Assembly: GCF_014640195.1 (NCBI RefSeq)
Contig: NZ_BMGM01000006.1
Coordinates: 165,238-229,237 of the forward strand
Origin: Psychroflexus planctonicus
Lineage (GTDB): Bacteria > Bacteroidota > Bacteroidia > Flavobacteriales > Flavobacteriaceae
Direction of reading: 5' to 3'
Length of the DNA stretch: 64,000 bases
A model generated the notes under the pieces. The model was not told the origin of the DNA and did no database searches. It worked only from the letters and a program-made list of their open reading frames with translations. The position numbers were made by a program, and so were the translations under genes. Positions 33,541 through 40,449 of this stretch are shown one piece after another. Within the stretch, counting starts at the first letter, position 1, and each line of letters opens with the position of its first letter.

Positions 33541-33874
33541 ACTCCCAGCAGATTTTTATCAAAAAGTATACGCCGTAGTTAGGCAAATTCCAAAAGGAAA
33601 AGTAACCAGTTATGGAGCTATAGCCAAAGCTATTGGTTCGCCACAAAGTTCCCGGACGGTTGGTTATGCTATGAATGCTTCTCATAACTTAGAAAATGTT
33701 CCTGCACACCGAGTAGTCAATCGAAATGGCGTTTTAACAGGGAAACATCATTTTTCTGGAACTCATGCCATGCAGCAGCTTTTAGAAGCTGAAGGAATTG
33801 AAGTTATAGACGACCAGATTATCAACTTCGAAGCACATTTCTGGGAGCCAGAAGTACTTGAAGCTAAAGAATAG
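33533..33874 (+). CDS. Alkyltransferase-like (MGMT family) DNA-binding protein lacking the active Cys
   Basis: A 113-residue single-domain member of the O6-alkylguanine-DNA alkyltransferase family, from the ATG at 33533. The helix-turn-helix GKVTSYGAIAKAIGSPQSSRTVGYAMNAS with the arginine finger is intact, but the active-site PCHRV reads PAHRV, with Ala for the methyl-accepting Cys. It cannot accept an alkyl group and should act like ATL proteins, which bind O6-alkylguanine and call nucleotide excision repair; known ATLs usually have Trp there. It overlaps the exporter by eight bases. Confidence 0.88.
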   Translation: MSKLPADFYQKVYAVVRQIPKGKVTSYGAIAKAIGSPQSSRTVGYAMNASHNLENVPAHRVVNRNGVLTGKHHFSGTHAMQQLLEAEGIEVIDDQIINFEAHFWEPEVLEAKE

Positions 33875-34096
33875 AAGTTTAAAGTGGTGTATGAGAAGTT
33901 AGATATGAGATGTGAATACGTATTGTTTCCTCCCTTAAGGGAGGATTAAAGGTGGGTGTTTATCTTCAGAATCAAAAAAACTAATTTATTAGAAAATCCA
34001 AAAATCAATTTCAACTTATAAATAACAGCATCAAGAATTCCTGTTACAGCATCGTTAATTTCAATCAAAGTTTCTGTAAAATACTAGTCTAAAGTC
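33875..34096. repeat. Intergenic repeats before mrp
   Basis: AGAAGTTAGATATGAGA (33894-33910) matches 2236-2252 with one change. The perfect palindrome TCCTCCCTTAAGGGAGGA lies at about 33929-33946 and is followed by TTAAAGGTGGG. These look like dispersed flavobacterial repeats. No gene is seen in this part. Confidence 0.5.
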
Positions 34097-34122
34097 TATA
34101 TTTGCATTTAGATTAATTCTAA
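34097..34122 (+). promoter_or_regulatory. mrp promoter with a Fur/PerR-type palindrome over the start site
   Basis: TATATTTG (34097-34104) is an exact -7 box. Directly behind it, TTAGATT-A-ATTCTAA (34108-34122) is a 7-1-7 near-palindrome with six of seven pairs, and matches the PerR box TTATAATnATTATAA at 11 of 14 positions. It covers the predicted start site, the right place for a repressor. A wider pair AGATTAA/TTAATCT also surrounds the leader. Confidence 0.45.
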
Positions 34123-34137
34123 TTAAACTTAATCTGA

Positions 34138-35280
34138 ATGAAATTAAACAAAGAAGATATTAAAAAGGCGTTGTCTACAATTAGTGTTGCAGGAGAAGGC
34201 AAAAACATGGTAGATGCAGGCACTGTTCAAAATATAATCACTTTTGGTGATGAAGTTGTTGTTGATTTGCTTTTGCAAACTCCAGCGCTACACATCAAAA
34301 AAAGAGCTGAAGTAGATGTAATGAAAGTAATTCATGAAAAAGTCTATGAAAAAGCCAAAGTGAAAGTAAACATTAAAGTTGAAGCTCCCAAAAAAGAAAA
34401 TCCAAATCAAATAAAAGGAAAACCTATTCCTGGCATTAAAAATATTATTGCTGTTGCTTCAGGTAAAGGTGGTGTTGGAAAATCTACCATAACCACCAAT
34501 CTCGCAGTAACTTTAGCTAAAATGGGCTTTAAGGTGGGATTGTTAGATGCCGACATTTACGGACCTTCAGGACCAACCATGTTTGATGTGTTAAACGAAA
34601 GACCGCTTTCGGTTACAGTAGATGGAAAATCGAAAATGAAACCCGTTGAAAATTATGGCGTTAAAATGTTATCTATTGGATTTTTCACCAAACCCAATCA
34701 GGCAGTAATCTGGCGTGGACCTATGGCAGCTAAAGCTTTAAACCAAATGATTTTTGACGCCGATTGGGGAGAGTTAGACTTTCTTCTTGTAGATTTACCA
34801 CCTGGAACGGGAGATATTCACTTATCTATCATGCAATCTATGCCTATAACTGGTGCAGTTATAGTTAGCACACCACAAAACGTTGCTTTAATAGATGCGC
34901 AAAAAGCAGTAGCTATGTTTCAACAAGAAAACATTAGTGTTCCCGTATTGGGCGTGGTCGAAAACATGTCTTATTTTACTCCAGAAGAATTACCTAACAA
35001 TAAATATTATATTTTTGGAAAAGAAGGAGCTAGAAATTTAGCCACCAATTTAGAAATTCCATTTTTAGGTGAAATTCCATTAGTACAAAGTATTAGAGAA
35101 GCTGGCGATGTAGGAAGACCTGCTGCACTGCAAGAAAAAACAGCATTATCTGAAGCATTCTTGTCTACTACCCGAAATGTAGTTGAACAAGTTGTAAAAA
35201 GAAATGAATCAATTCCTCCTACTGAAGCCATTCAAATTACAACTATGGCTGGATGTAGCGCAGTTAATAAAAAGAAATAA
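34138..35280 (+). CDS. Mrp/NBP35 (ApbC) family Fe-S cluster carrier ATPase
   Basis: P-loop ATPase of 380 residues that carries and transfers Fe-S clusters. The N-terminal MIP18/DUF59 domain (about 1-85) is followed by the ATPase domain with deviant Walker A SGKGGVGKST (about 108-117), LLDADIYGPSGP and DWGELDFLLVDLPPGTGD. The C-terminus ends AGCSAVNKKK. It overlaps the nfu-type gene by one base (TAATGA), so the two are coupled. A possible Fur/PerR-type site lies over its promoter, consistent with control by iron or peroxide. Confidence 0.93.
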   Translation: MKLNKEDIKKALSTISVAGEGKNMVDAGTVQNIITFGDEVVVDLLLQTPALHIKKRAEVDVMKVIHEKVYEKAKVKVNIKVEAPKKENPNQIKGKPIPGIKNIIAVASGKGGVGKSTITTNLAVTLAKMGFKVGLLDADIYGPSGPTMFDVLNERPLSVTVDGKSKMKPVENYGVKMLSIGFFTKPNQAVIWRGPMAAKALNQMIFDADWGELDFLLVDLPPGTGDIHLSIMQSMPITGAVIVSTPQNVALIDAQKAVAMFQQENISVPVLGVVENMSYFTPEELPNNKYYIFGKEGARNLATNLEIPFLGEIPLVQSIREAGDVGRPAALQEKTALSEAFLSTTRNVVEQVVKRNESIPPTEAIQITTMAGCSAVNKKK

Positions 35281-35522
35281 TGACAGGAGCAGAACTCAGA
35301 AAATCAATAGAAAAAGCTTTAGATGAAATCCGTCCTTTTTTACAAAATGATGGTGGAGACATCGAATTGATTGACATAAAAGACAACAAACACGTTAAAG
35401 TTCAACTCATGGGAACTTGTGTTGGATGTTCAGTTAACCAAATGACCTTGAAATCTGGAGTTGAAATGACCATCAAAAAACACGCTCCACAAATTGAAAC
35501 CGTAATTAATATTGAAGCCTAA
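35280..35522 (+). CDS. NifU C-terminal domain (Nfu-type) Fe-S scaffold protein
   Basis: An 80-residue stand-alone Nfu domain that holds and delivers [4Fe-4S] clusters. The two ligands are Cys47 and Cys50 in GTCVGCSVNQMTLKSGVE; FLQNDGGDIELIDI is the conserved N-terminal half. The protein is the minimal length for the family. It is coupled to the Mrp-type ATPase (one-base overlap), which would receive or hand over clusters, and is followed by a ferredoxin reductase and ferredoxin. Confidence 0.94.
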   Translation: MTGAELRKSIEKALDEIRPFLQNDGGDIELIDIKDNKHVKVQLMGTCVGCSVNQMTLKSGVEMTIKKHAPQIETVINIEA

Positions 35523-35596
35523 TTTCAGTTAACTTGACCTTGGTCATTTTAAATTGAAATGAATTGGCTAAAATTTGCTACGAAGAAATTGAAGTT

Positions 35597-36658
35597 ATGA
35601 TTAAAACAGATATACTTATAATTGGCGCAGGACCAACTGGATTATTTACTGTATTTGAAGCTGGATTACTCAAATTGAAATGCCATATTATTGATGCGCT
35701 ACCTCAACCTGGTGGGCAATTGGCAGAACTCTATCCTAAAAAACCCATTTACGATATTCCTGGATTTCCTGAAATTAAAGCAGGTGTTTTAGTAGATAAT
35801 CTAATGGAGCAAATCAAAGCTTTTCAGCCTGGTTTTACCTTAGGCGAAGTTGCTCAAGATATAGATAAACAAGAAGATGGCAGTTTTATTGTAACTACCA
35901 ACAAAGGCACAAAACACCACGCTCCTATTATTGCGATTGCTGGCGGATTAGGAAGTTTTGAGCCCAGAAAACCACCTATCCAGAATTTAGCTCAATTTGA
36001 AGACAAAGGAGTGCAATACATGATTAGAAACCCTGAAAATTTTGAAGGTAAATCTGTTGTAATTGCTGGCGGTGGAGATTCTGCTTTAGATTGGAGTATT
36101 TATTTAGCAGACATTGCAGATGAAGTTACATTGGTTCACCGAAGAAACGAATTTCGCGGAGCGCTAGAATCTGTAGATCGAGTAAAAGAGCTAAAAGATT
36201 TAGGCAAGATTAAATTAATTACCCCTGCAGAAATTGTAGATGTCTACGGAAGCGATCATCTTGAAGGGGTAATGATTCGGAAAAACAATAACCCCGAAGA
36301 AGATTTTGCTTTGAGCACAGATTATTTTATTCCATTATTTGGCTTGTCGCCTAAATTAGGGCCTATTGCAAAATGGGGTTTAGAAATTGAAAAAAATGCC
36401 ATTAAAGTAGATAATACCTTAGATTACCAAACCAATATTCCGGGAATTTATGCCATTGGTGATGTAAATACCTACCCAGGAAAATTAAAACTGATTCTCT
36501 GCGGGTTTCATGAAGCTACGTTGATGTGTCAAAGCGCTTATCAAAGAATTCATCCCAATAAAAGATACGTTATGAAGTATACCACAGTTGGTGGAGTTAC
36601 AGGATTTGATGGATCTAAAAAAGAAGCACCAAAAGCTGTTGTAAAAAGCATAGATTAA
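35597..36658 (+). CDS. Ferredoxin--NADP+ reductase, thioredoxin-reductase type
   Basis: FAD flavoprotein of 353 residues from the ATG at 35597 (MIKTDILIIGAGPTGL). It has the FAD site GAGPTG, the QPGGQLAELYPKKPIYDIPGFPEI segment that is diagnostic for the YumC-type FNR, the NADPH-binding GGGDSALDW, and YAIGDVNTYPGKLKLILCGFHEA at the end. It lacks the CxxC of thioredoxin reductase. A TTG further upstream gives a longer, less likely start. It lies five bases before a ferredoxin gene, its probable electron acceptor. Confidence 0.92.
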   Translation: MIKTDILIIGAGPTGLFTVFEAGLLKLKCHIIDALPQPGGQLAELYPKKPIYDIPGFPEIKAGVLVDNLMEQIKAFQPGFTLGEVAQDIDKQEDGSFIVTTNKGTKHHAPIIAIAGGLGSFEPRKPPIQNLAQFEDKGVQYMIRNPENFEGKSVVIAGGGDSALDWSIYLADIADEVTLVHRRNEFRGALESVDRVKELKDLGKIKLITPAEIVDVYGSDHLEGVMIRKNNNPEEDFALSTDYFIPLFGLSPKLGPIAKWGLEIEKNAIKVDNTLDYQTNIPGIYAIGDVNTYPGKLKLILCGFHEATLMCQSAYQRIHPNKRYVMKYTTVGGVTGFDGSKKEAPKAVVKSID

Positions 36659-36663
36659 GCTAA

Positions 36664-36996
36664 ATGCAAGACGTAAACATTACCATTGTAGATCGAGAAG
36701 GAGTTATTCACGAAGTTGAAGCTCCTACAGATATGGCCATGAATTTAATGGAAGTAGTTCGCTCTTACGAATTAGCTCCAGAAGGCAGCATCGGAATTTG
36801 CGGTGGCATGGCAATGTGTGCTTCTTGCCAATGTTATATTGAATCGGATACGGTTTTACCTGAAATAGAATCAGACGAAGAAGCAATGTTAGCCGAAGCT
36901 TTTTTTGTGAAAGAAAACAGCCGATTAGGTTGCCAAATTCCTATAACAGAAAATTTAGAAGGTTTAAGAGTCAGATTAGCTCCAGAAGAAATTTAG
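36664..36996 (+). CDS. Adrenodoxin-type [2Fe-2S] ferredoxin
   Basis: A 110-residue soluble electron carrier. The cluster ligands are Cys46, Cys52, Cys55 and Cys90 in the C-x5-C-x2-C...C pattern of adrenodoxin/Isc-type ferredoxins (ICGGMAMCASC, RLGCQI). An additional Cys57 lies next to the cluster loop. It directly follows the ferredoxin reductase, and with mrp and nfu upstream probably supplies electrons for Fe-S assembly or another redox step. It is convergent with the SDR gene, overlapping by four bases. Confidence 0.94.
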   Translation: MQDVNITIVDREGVIHEVEAPTDMAMNLMEVVRSYELAPEGSIGICGGMAMCASCQCYIESDTVLPEIESDEEAMLAEAFFVKENSRLGCQIPITENLEGLRVRLAPEEI

Positions 36997-37901
36997 AGTA
37001 AATCTTCTAGCGTATTTTTCAGATAGGTATATTCAAACTGAAATCCTTCACTTTGTATTTTCTTAGAACTTACCAGTTGGCTAGCTAATACAATAGTAGA
37101 CATTTCTCCAAGTGCAAATTTTAAAGCAAAGCCAGGCACATTGGGCAACCATAAAGGTTTGCCTACCTTTTCAGCAATACATTTGGTCAATTCTTTATTG
37201 GTGACAGGGTTAGGTGCAACTGCATTGAAAACGCCTGTGAGTTGGTGTTTTACAGCATAGATAAACATACTTACCAAATCATTTACATGAATCCAAGATT
37301 GCCATTGTTTTCCGCTTCCTAGCGGTGCACCAACATAATAGTTTATCGGTTGCAAAATTCGTTCTAATGCACCGCCTTTTTCAGCAAGTACAAGACCAAT
37401 TCTCAACTTAGCAACATCTATTCCTATTTCAGAAAAACCATCAACGGCAGCTTCCCATTCCTGAACAACATGACCGATGTATTCGTTGTTATAAAACTCA
37501 CTATCTTCATCTTCTGTATGGAGTTTAGTAAGCGAACTTTTATAAATTCCAATAGCACTAGCAGAAACTAAATAACTCACTTGATGGTCAATTTGTTTCA
37601 ACGCATTTAACATTAAAGCTGCTGTTTTAGTCCTGCTTTCTATTATTTCCTTTTTGTATTTGGTTGTCCATCGTTCAGCTACATTGGCTCCAACTAAATT
37701 AACAATAGCATCTACTTCATGAAAACAAGCACTATCTATTTCTTGATTTTGTGGATTCCAGTAAAAACCTTTGTAATGGTCTGTTTTGGTTATTTTATTT
37801 TTAGATGTGGTTAAGTAATTTACCGCAATTCCTAAATCGTGGCATTGCTCTACGAGTTTACTGCCAATCATTCCGGTTGCACCTGTTATTAGAAATCGCA
37901 T
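36993..37901 (-). CDS. TIGR01777 (YfcH-like) epimerase/SDR family protein
   Basis: A 302-residue extended short-chain dehydrogenase-like protein. The N-terminal Rossmann motif is TGATGMIGSKL; AIVNLVGANVAERWT and SASAIGIYK are typical of the TIGR01777 group, as is the C-terminal DUF1731 part WLPNVPGFALKFALGEMSTIVLASQLVSSKKI. The substrate is unknown and the usual YxxxK catalytic pair is not evident, as in other members. It is convergent with the ferredoxin gene. Confidence 0.87.
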   Translation of the reverse strand: MRFLITGATGMIGSKLVEQCHDLGIAVNYLTTSKNKITKTDHYKGFYWNPQNQEIDSACFHEVDAIVNLVGANVAERWTTKYKKEIIESRTKTAALMLNALKQIDHQVSYLVSASAIGIYKSSLTKLHTEDEDSEFYNNEYIGHVVQEWEAAVDGFSEIGIDVAKLRIGLVLAEKGGALERILQPINYYVGAPLGSGKQWQSWIHVNDLVSMFIYAVKHQLTGVFNAVAPNPVTNKELTKCIAEKVGKPLWLPNVPGFALKFALGEMSTIVLASQLVSSKKIQSEGFQFEYTYLKNTLEDLL

Positions 37902-37963
37902 AAAGATGAATTTTGCTCAAAAGTAAATGAATTAAACTGCGCACAATTAAACTTTAAACTAGT

Positions 37964-38635
37964 TTAACAGGCTTCTTTTGTAGCTCTTAACATTTCGCGT
38001 TTACCTGGCGGTCCGGGAATTTTTTCAACTGAAAATCCACTAGCTAATAAATCCCGCCTAAAACTTCCTTTTACAGAATAAGTAACTACTACTCCATTTT
38101 TTTGAAGCATTTCAAAAAGTTGGTCGGTTATTTCTTTTGTCCATAACTCAGGTTGTGTTTTTGAACCGAAAGCATCAAAATAAATTATATCAAACTCTTC
38201 TTTTGCTGAAAAATCTTGTAATCTTTTATGAATCTTTTGAAAACTAAAGTCTTCTGTTAATTGATGCTTCTCTTCCCATTTGAATTGATGTAACTTAAAA
38301 AAAACTTCATTTGGAATTCCTAGTTTTTCATGAAAGTTGAGTTGTTTTAGTTCAGAAAAATCAACTGGAAAAGCTTCAATACCTGTATATTGTATAGAAA
38401 TATTATTTTGCTTAGATGCTAAATAAGTTAACAAGCAATTTAACCCAGTACCAAAACCCATTTCGAATACCGAAATGGGTTTTGGATGGTTGGACTTTAA
38501 ATAATAATGTAATCCAGAATGTATAAAAACGTGTTTTGCTTCTAAAATTGCTCCATGCTTAGAATGGTATTGTACGTCAGTATCTGTAATTAGTATACTT
38601 TTAGTACCATCTGCTGTGGTTACAATTTTTCGCAT
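37964..38635 (-). CDS. mnmD: tRNA 5-methylaminomethyl-2-thiouridine methyltransferase (MnmD)
   Basis: A stand-alone version of the methyltransferase half of MnmC, 223 residues. SAM-binding FEMGFGTGLNCLLTYLAS and the acidic DIIYFDAFGSKTQPELWTKE match the family; the FAD-dependent half of MnmC is absent. It completes the mnm5 modification at the tRNA wobble position. Its ATG abuts the stop of the DUF4920 lipoprotein gene, so they are co-transcribed though unrelated in function. Confidence 0.88.
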   Translation of the reverse strand: MRKIVTTADGTKSILITDTDVQYHSKHGAILEAKHVFIHSGLHYYLKSNHPKPISVFEMGFGTGLNCLLTYLASKQNNISIQYTGIEAFPVDFSELKQLNFHEKLGIPNEVFFKLHQFKWEEKHQLTEDFSFQKIHKRLQDFSAKEEFDIIYFDAFGSKTQPELWTKEITDQLFEMLQKNGVVVTYSVKGSFRRDLLASGFSVEKIPGPPGKREMLRATKEAC

Positions 38636-39223
38636 TTACTCCGTTTCAACTTCTTCTGTTTTTTCTTTGATTTCTTCTACTTTTTCAACTTGACTTTCAA
38701 ATTCTTCATCTGTACCTTGAACTAAAACTCCAGTTGCCGTAAAAGAATAGGTGATTTTTGGTTCGGTAATCGCTTCTATTTCTTCCTTCGATTTTCCCTC
38801 ATCTTCTGCGTAGTGCTTTAAATCGTCAACAGAAGTTTCATCTAAAAAAGCAAAGCCTTCTACTATAACGTCTCTTCCTTCGCTATTTTTAGGCACAAAA
38901 AAACCATAATCTTTAAACCTAACCATGGTTTCTTTATCTTCTGCTAGCTCCAATTTCATCCAGCAGCCTTTTTTCTTACAAACAGAATTCACTTTAGATG
39001 CAAACTTAACATCAACAGTATCTCCAACTTCCATTCCAAGATAAAGTTCATTTAACCTTTCTGAGCTGTAGGCATCTTTTTCTTCAATTTGAGCACCAAA
39101 TGAAGCGTAAGGAACTTTTTTGGTTAGTTCTTCAGTTGGATTTGTTTTCTGATCGTCTTTTTTTTCAGCTGTTTCGCAGCTAACAATAATTGACAAAATC
39201 AATACTAAAAATAAATTTTTCAT
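38636..39223 (-). CDS. DUF4920 domain lipoprotein
   Basis: A 195-residue lipoprotein with signal MKNLFLVLILSIIVSC (Cys16). The DUF4920 domain (about 40-170) includes GMEVGDTVDVKFASKVNSVCKKKGCWMKLEL, with a conserved CKKKGCW, and PEITYSF-like SEPKITYSFTATGVLV as EPKITYSFTATGVLV. The C-terminal 25 residues are almost all Glu, Lys and Val and form a charged tail. CxxxxCW suggests metal or redox chemistry but none is known. It is divergent from ilvE; a perfect palindrome (39245-39258) lies between them. Confidence 0.82.
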   Translation of the reverse strand: MKNLFLVLILSIIVSCETAEKKDDQKTNPTEELTKKVPYASFGAQIEEKDAYSSERLNELYLGMEVGDTVDVKFASKVNSVCKKKGCWMKLELAEDKETMVRFKDYGFFVPKNSEGRDVIVEGFAFLDETSVDDLKHYAEDEGKSKEEIEAITEPKITYSFTATGVLVQGTDEEFESQVEKVEEIKEKTEEVETE

Positions 39224-39244
39224 ATTTTTCTAGTGTTTTAATAG

Positions 39245-39258
39245 GTCATAATTATGAC
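39245..39258. promoter_or_regulatory. Perfect 14-bp palindrome between DUF4920 gene and ilvE
   Basis: GTCATAATTATGAC is its own reverse complement. It lies 22 bases upstream of the lipoprotein start and about 43 bases upstream of the ilvE -7 box, a position suited to an operator of the lipoprotein gene. Confidence 0.45.
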
Positions 39259-39300
39259 AAAGTTAATATCTTTACGAAAAAGTAGATTATTTTAATTTCT

Positions 39301-39308
39301 TACTTTTG
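39301..39308 (+). promoter_or_regulatory. -7 promoter box of ilvE
   Basis: TACTTTTG, an exact TAnnTTTG match, 17 bases before the ATG at 39326. Confidence 0.55.
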
Positions 39309-39325
39309 CAACAAATTTAAACTAA

Positions 39326-40396
39326 ATGGAAACACAAAGTCTAACAATACACGTAAAAAAAATAGAAAAATCTAAAATAGAACAAGTTGACTTTAATAAT
39401 TTGGCTTTTGGAAAAAATTATTCTGACCACATGATGTATTGTGACTATATTGATGGGAAGTGGCAAACTCCGCAAATAGTTCCTTATGGTCCGATGGAGT
39501 TTAGTCCGTCTACTAAAGTATTTCATTATGGTCAAGCTGTATTTGAAGGTATGAAAGCTTTTAAAGATGATGCTGGAAGAGTACACTTATTTAGACCCGA
39601 AGAAAATTTTAAACGAATTAATAAATCTTCAGAACGTTTAGCCATACCTGAATTTCCAAAAGATTATTTTTTTGAAAGTTTAGAAACACTATTGAAACTA
39701 GACCACGAATGGGTTAAACCCGGACAAGGCAATTCACTTTACATCAGACCATTTGTAATTGCAACCGAAGAAGGCGTGGCTGCTGCTCCATCTGATGCAT
39801 ATCGATTTATGATTATTACTTGCCCATCTCAGGCTTATTACAACAAACCTGTAAAAGTTTTATTTGCAGAAAAATATTCACGGTCTGCAGATGGTGGCGT
39901 TGGTTATGCAAAAGCGGCCGGAAACTATGGCGCACAATTCTACCCTACAAACATTGCTAAAAGCAAAGGTTATGATCAGGTAATCTGGACAGATGCTAAA
40001 ACACACCAATATTTAGAAGAAGCAGGAACTATGAATATCTTCTTTAGAATTGGAGATAAACTACTTACCGCACCAACTAGCGACCGAATTCTTGATGGTG
40101 TTACCCGAAAAAGTGTAATTCAGCTTGCAAAAGATAACGGTATTGAAGTAGAAGTTGCTCCTGTTGAAGTTGAGCGTATTAAAAACGCTGCTAAAGCTGG
40201 TGAACTGAAGGAAATATTTGGCACAGGAACTGCAGCAACTATTGCTAAAGTTACTGGTTTTGAACATGCAGGTGATGAATTCACTTTACCAAAGATGGAA
40301 GTTGAGTATAGTGAATTAATGAAAAAATACTTACAGGATATACAGTACAACCGTGTTGAAGACAAAAACAACTGGTTACATCCTATCGAAAAATAA
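39326..40396 (+). CDS. ilvE: Branched-chain amino acid aminotransferase
   Basis: PLP fold-type IV transaminase of 356 residues making valine, leucine and isoleucine from their keto acids. The PLP lysine is Lys196 in GVGYAKAAGNYGAQ. YGQAVFEGMKAF, YIRPFVIA and DQVIWTDAKTHQYLEEAGTMNIFF with the C-terminal FGTGTAATIAKV place it in the BCAT II (mitochondrial-like) subgroup. It is monocistronic with its own promoter and a shared terminator at 40416-40444. No other ilv/leu genes are nearby. Confidence 0.95.
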   Translation: METQSLTIHVKKIEKSKIEQVDFNNLAFGKNYSDHMMYCDYIDGKWQTPQIVPYGPMEFSPSTKVFHYGQAVFEGMKAFKDDAGRVHLFRPEENFKRINKSSERLAIPEFPKDYFFESLETLLKLDHEWVKPGQGNSLYIRPFVIATEEGVAAAPSDAYRFMIITCPSQAYYNKPVKVLFAEKYSRSADGGVGYAKAAGNYGAQFYPTNIAKSKGYDQVIWTDAKTHQYLEEAGTMNIFFRIGDKLLTAPTSDRILDGVTRKSVIQLAKDNGIEVEVAPVEVERIKNAAKAGELKEIFGTGTAATIAKVTGFEHAGDEFTLPKMEVEYSELMKKYLQDIQYNRVEDKNNWLHPIEK

Positions 40397-40415
40397 TCTT
40401 TATTACTTAAATATT

Positions 40416-40444
40416 AAAAAGCTCGGAAATTCCGAGCTTTTTTT
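40416..40444. terminator. Bidirectional terminator between ilvE and the ABC exporter gene
   Basis: AAAAAGCTCGGAA (from 40416) and TTCCGAGCTTTTT form a perfect hairpin with A-tract and T-tract on opposite sides, serving both convergent genes. Confidence 0.9.
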
Positions 40445-40449
40445 ATACG

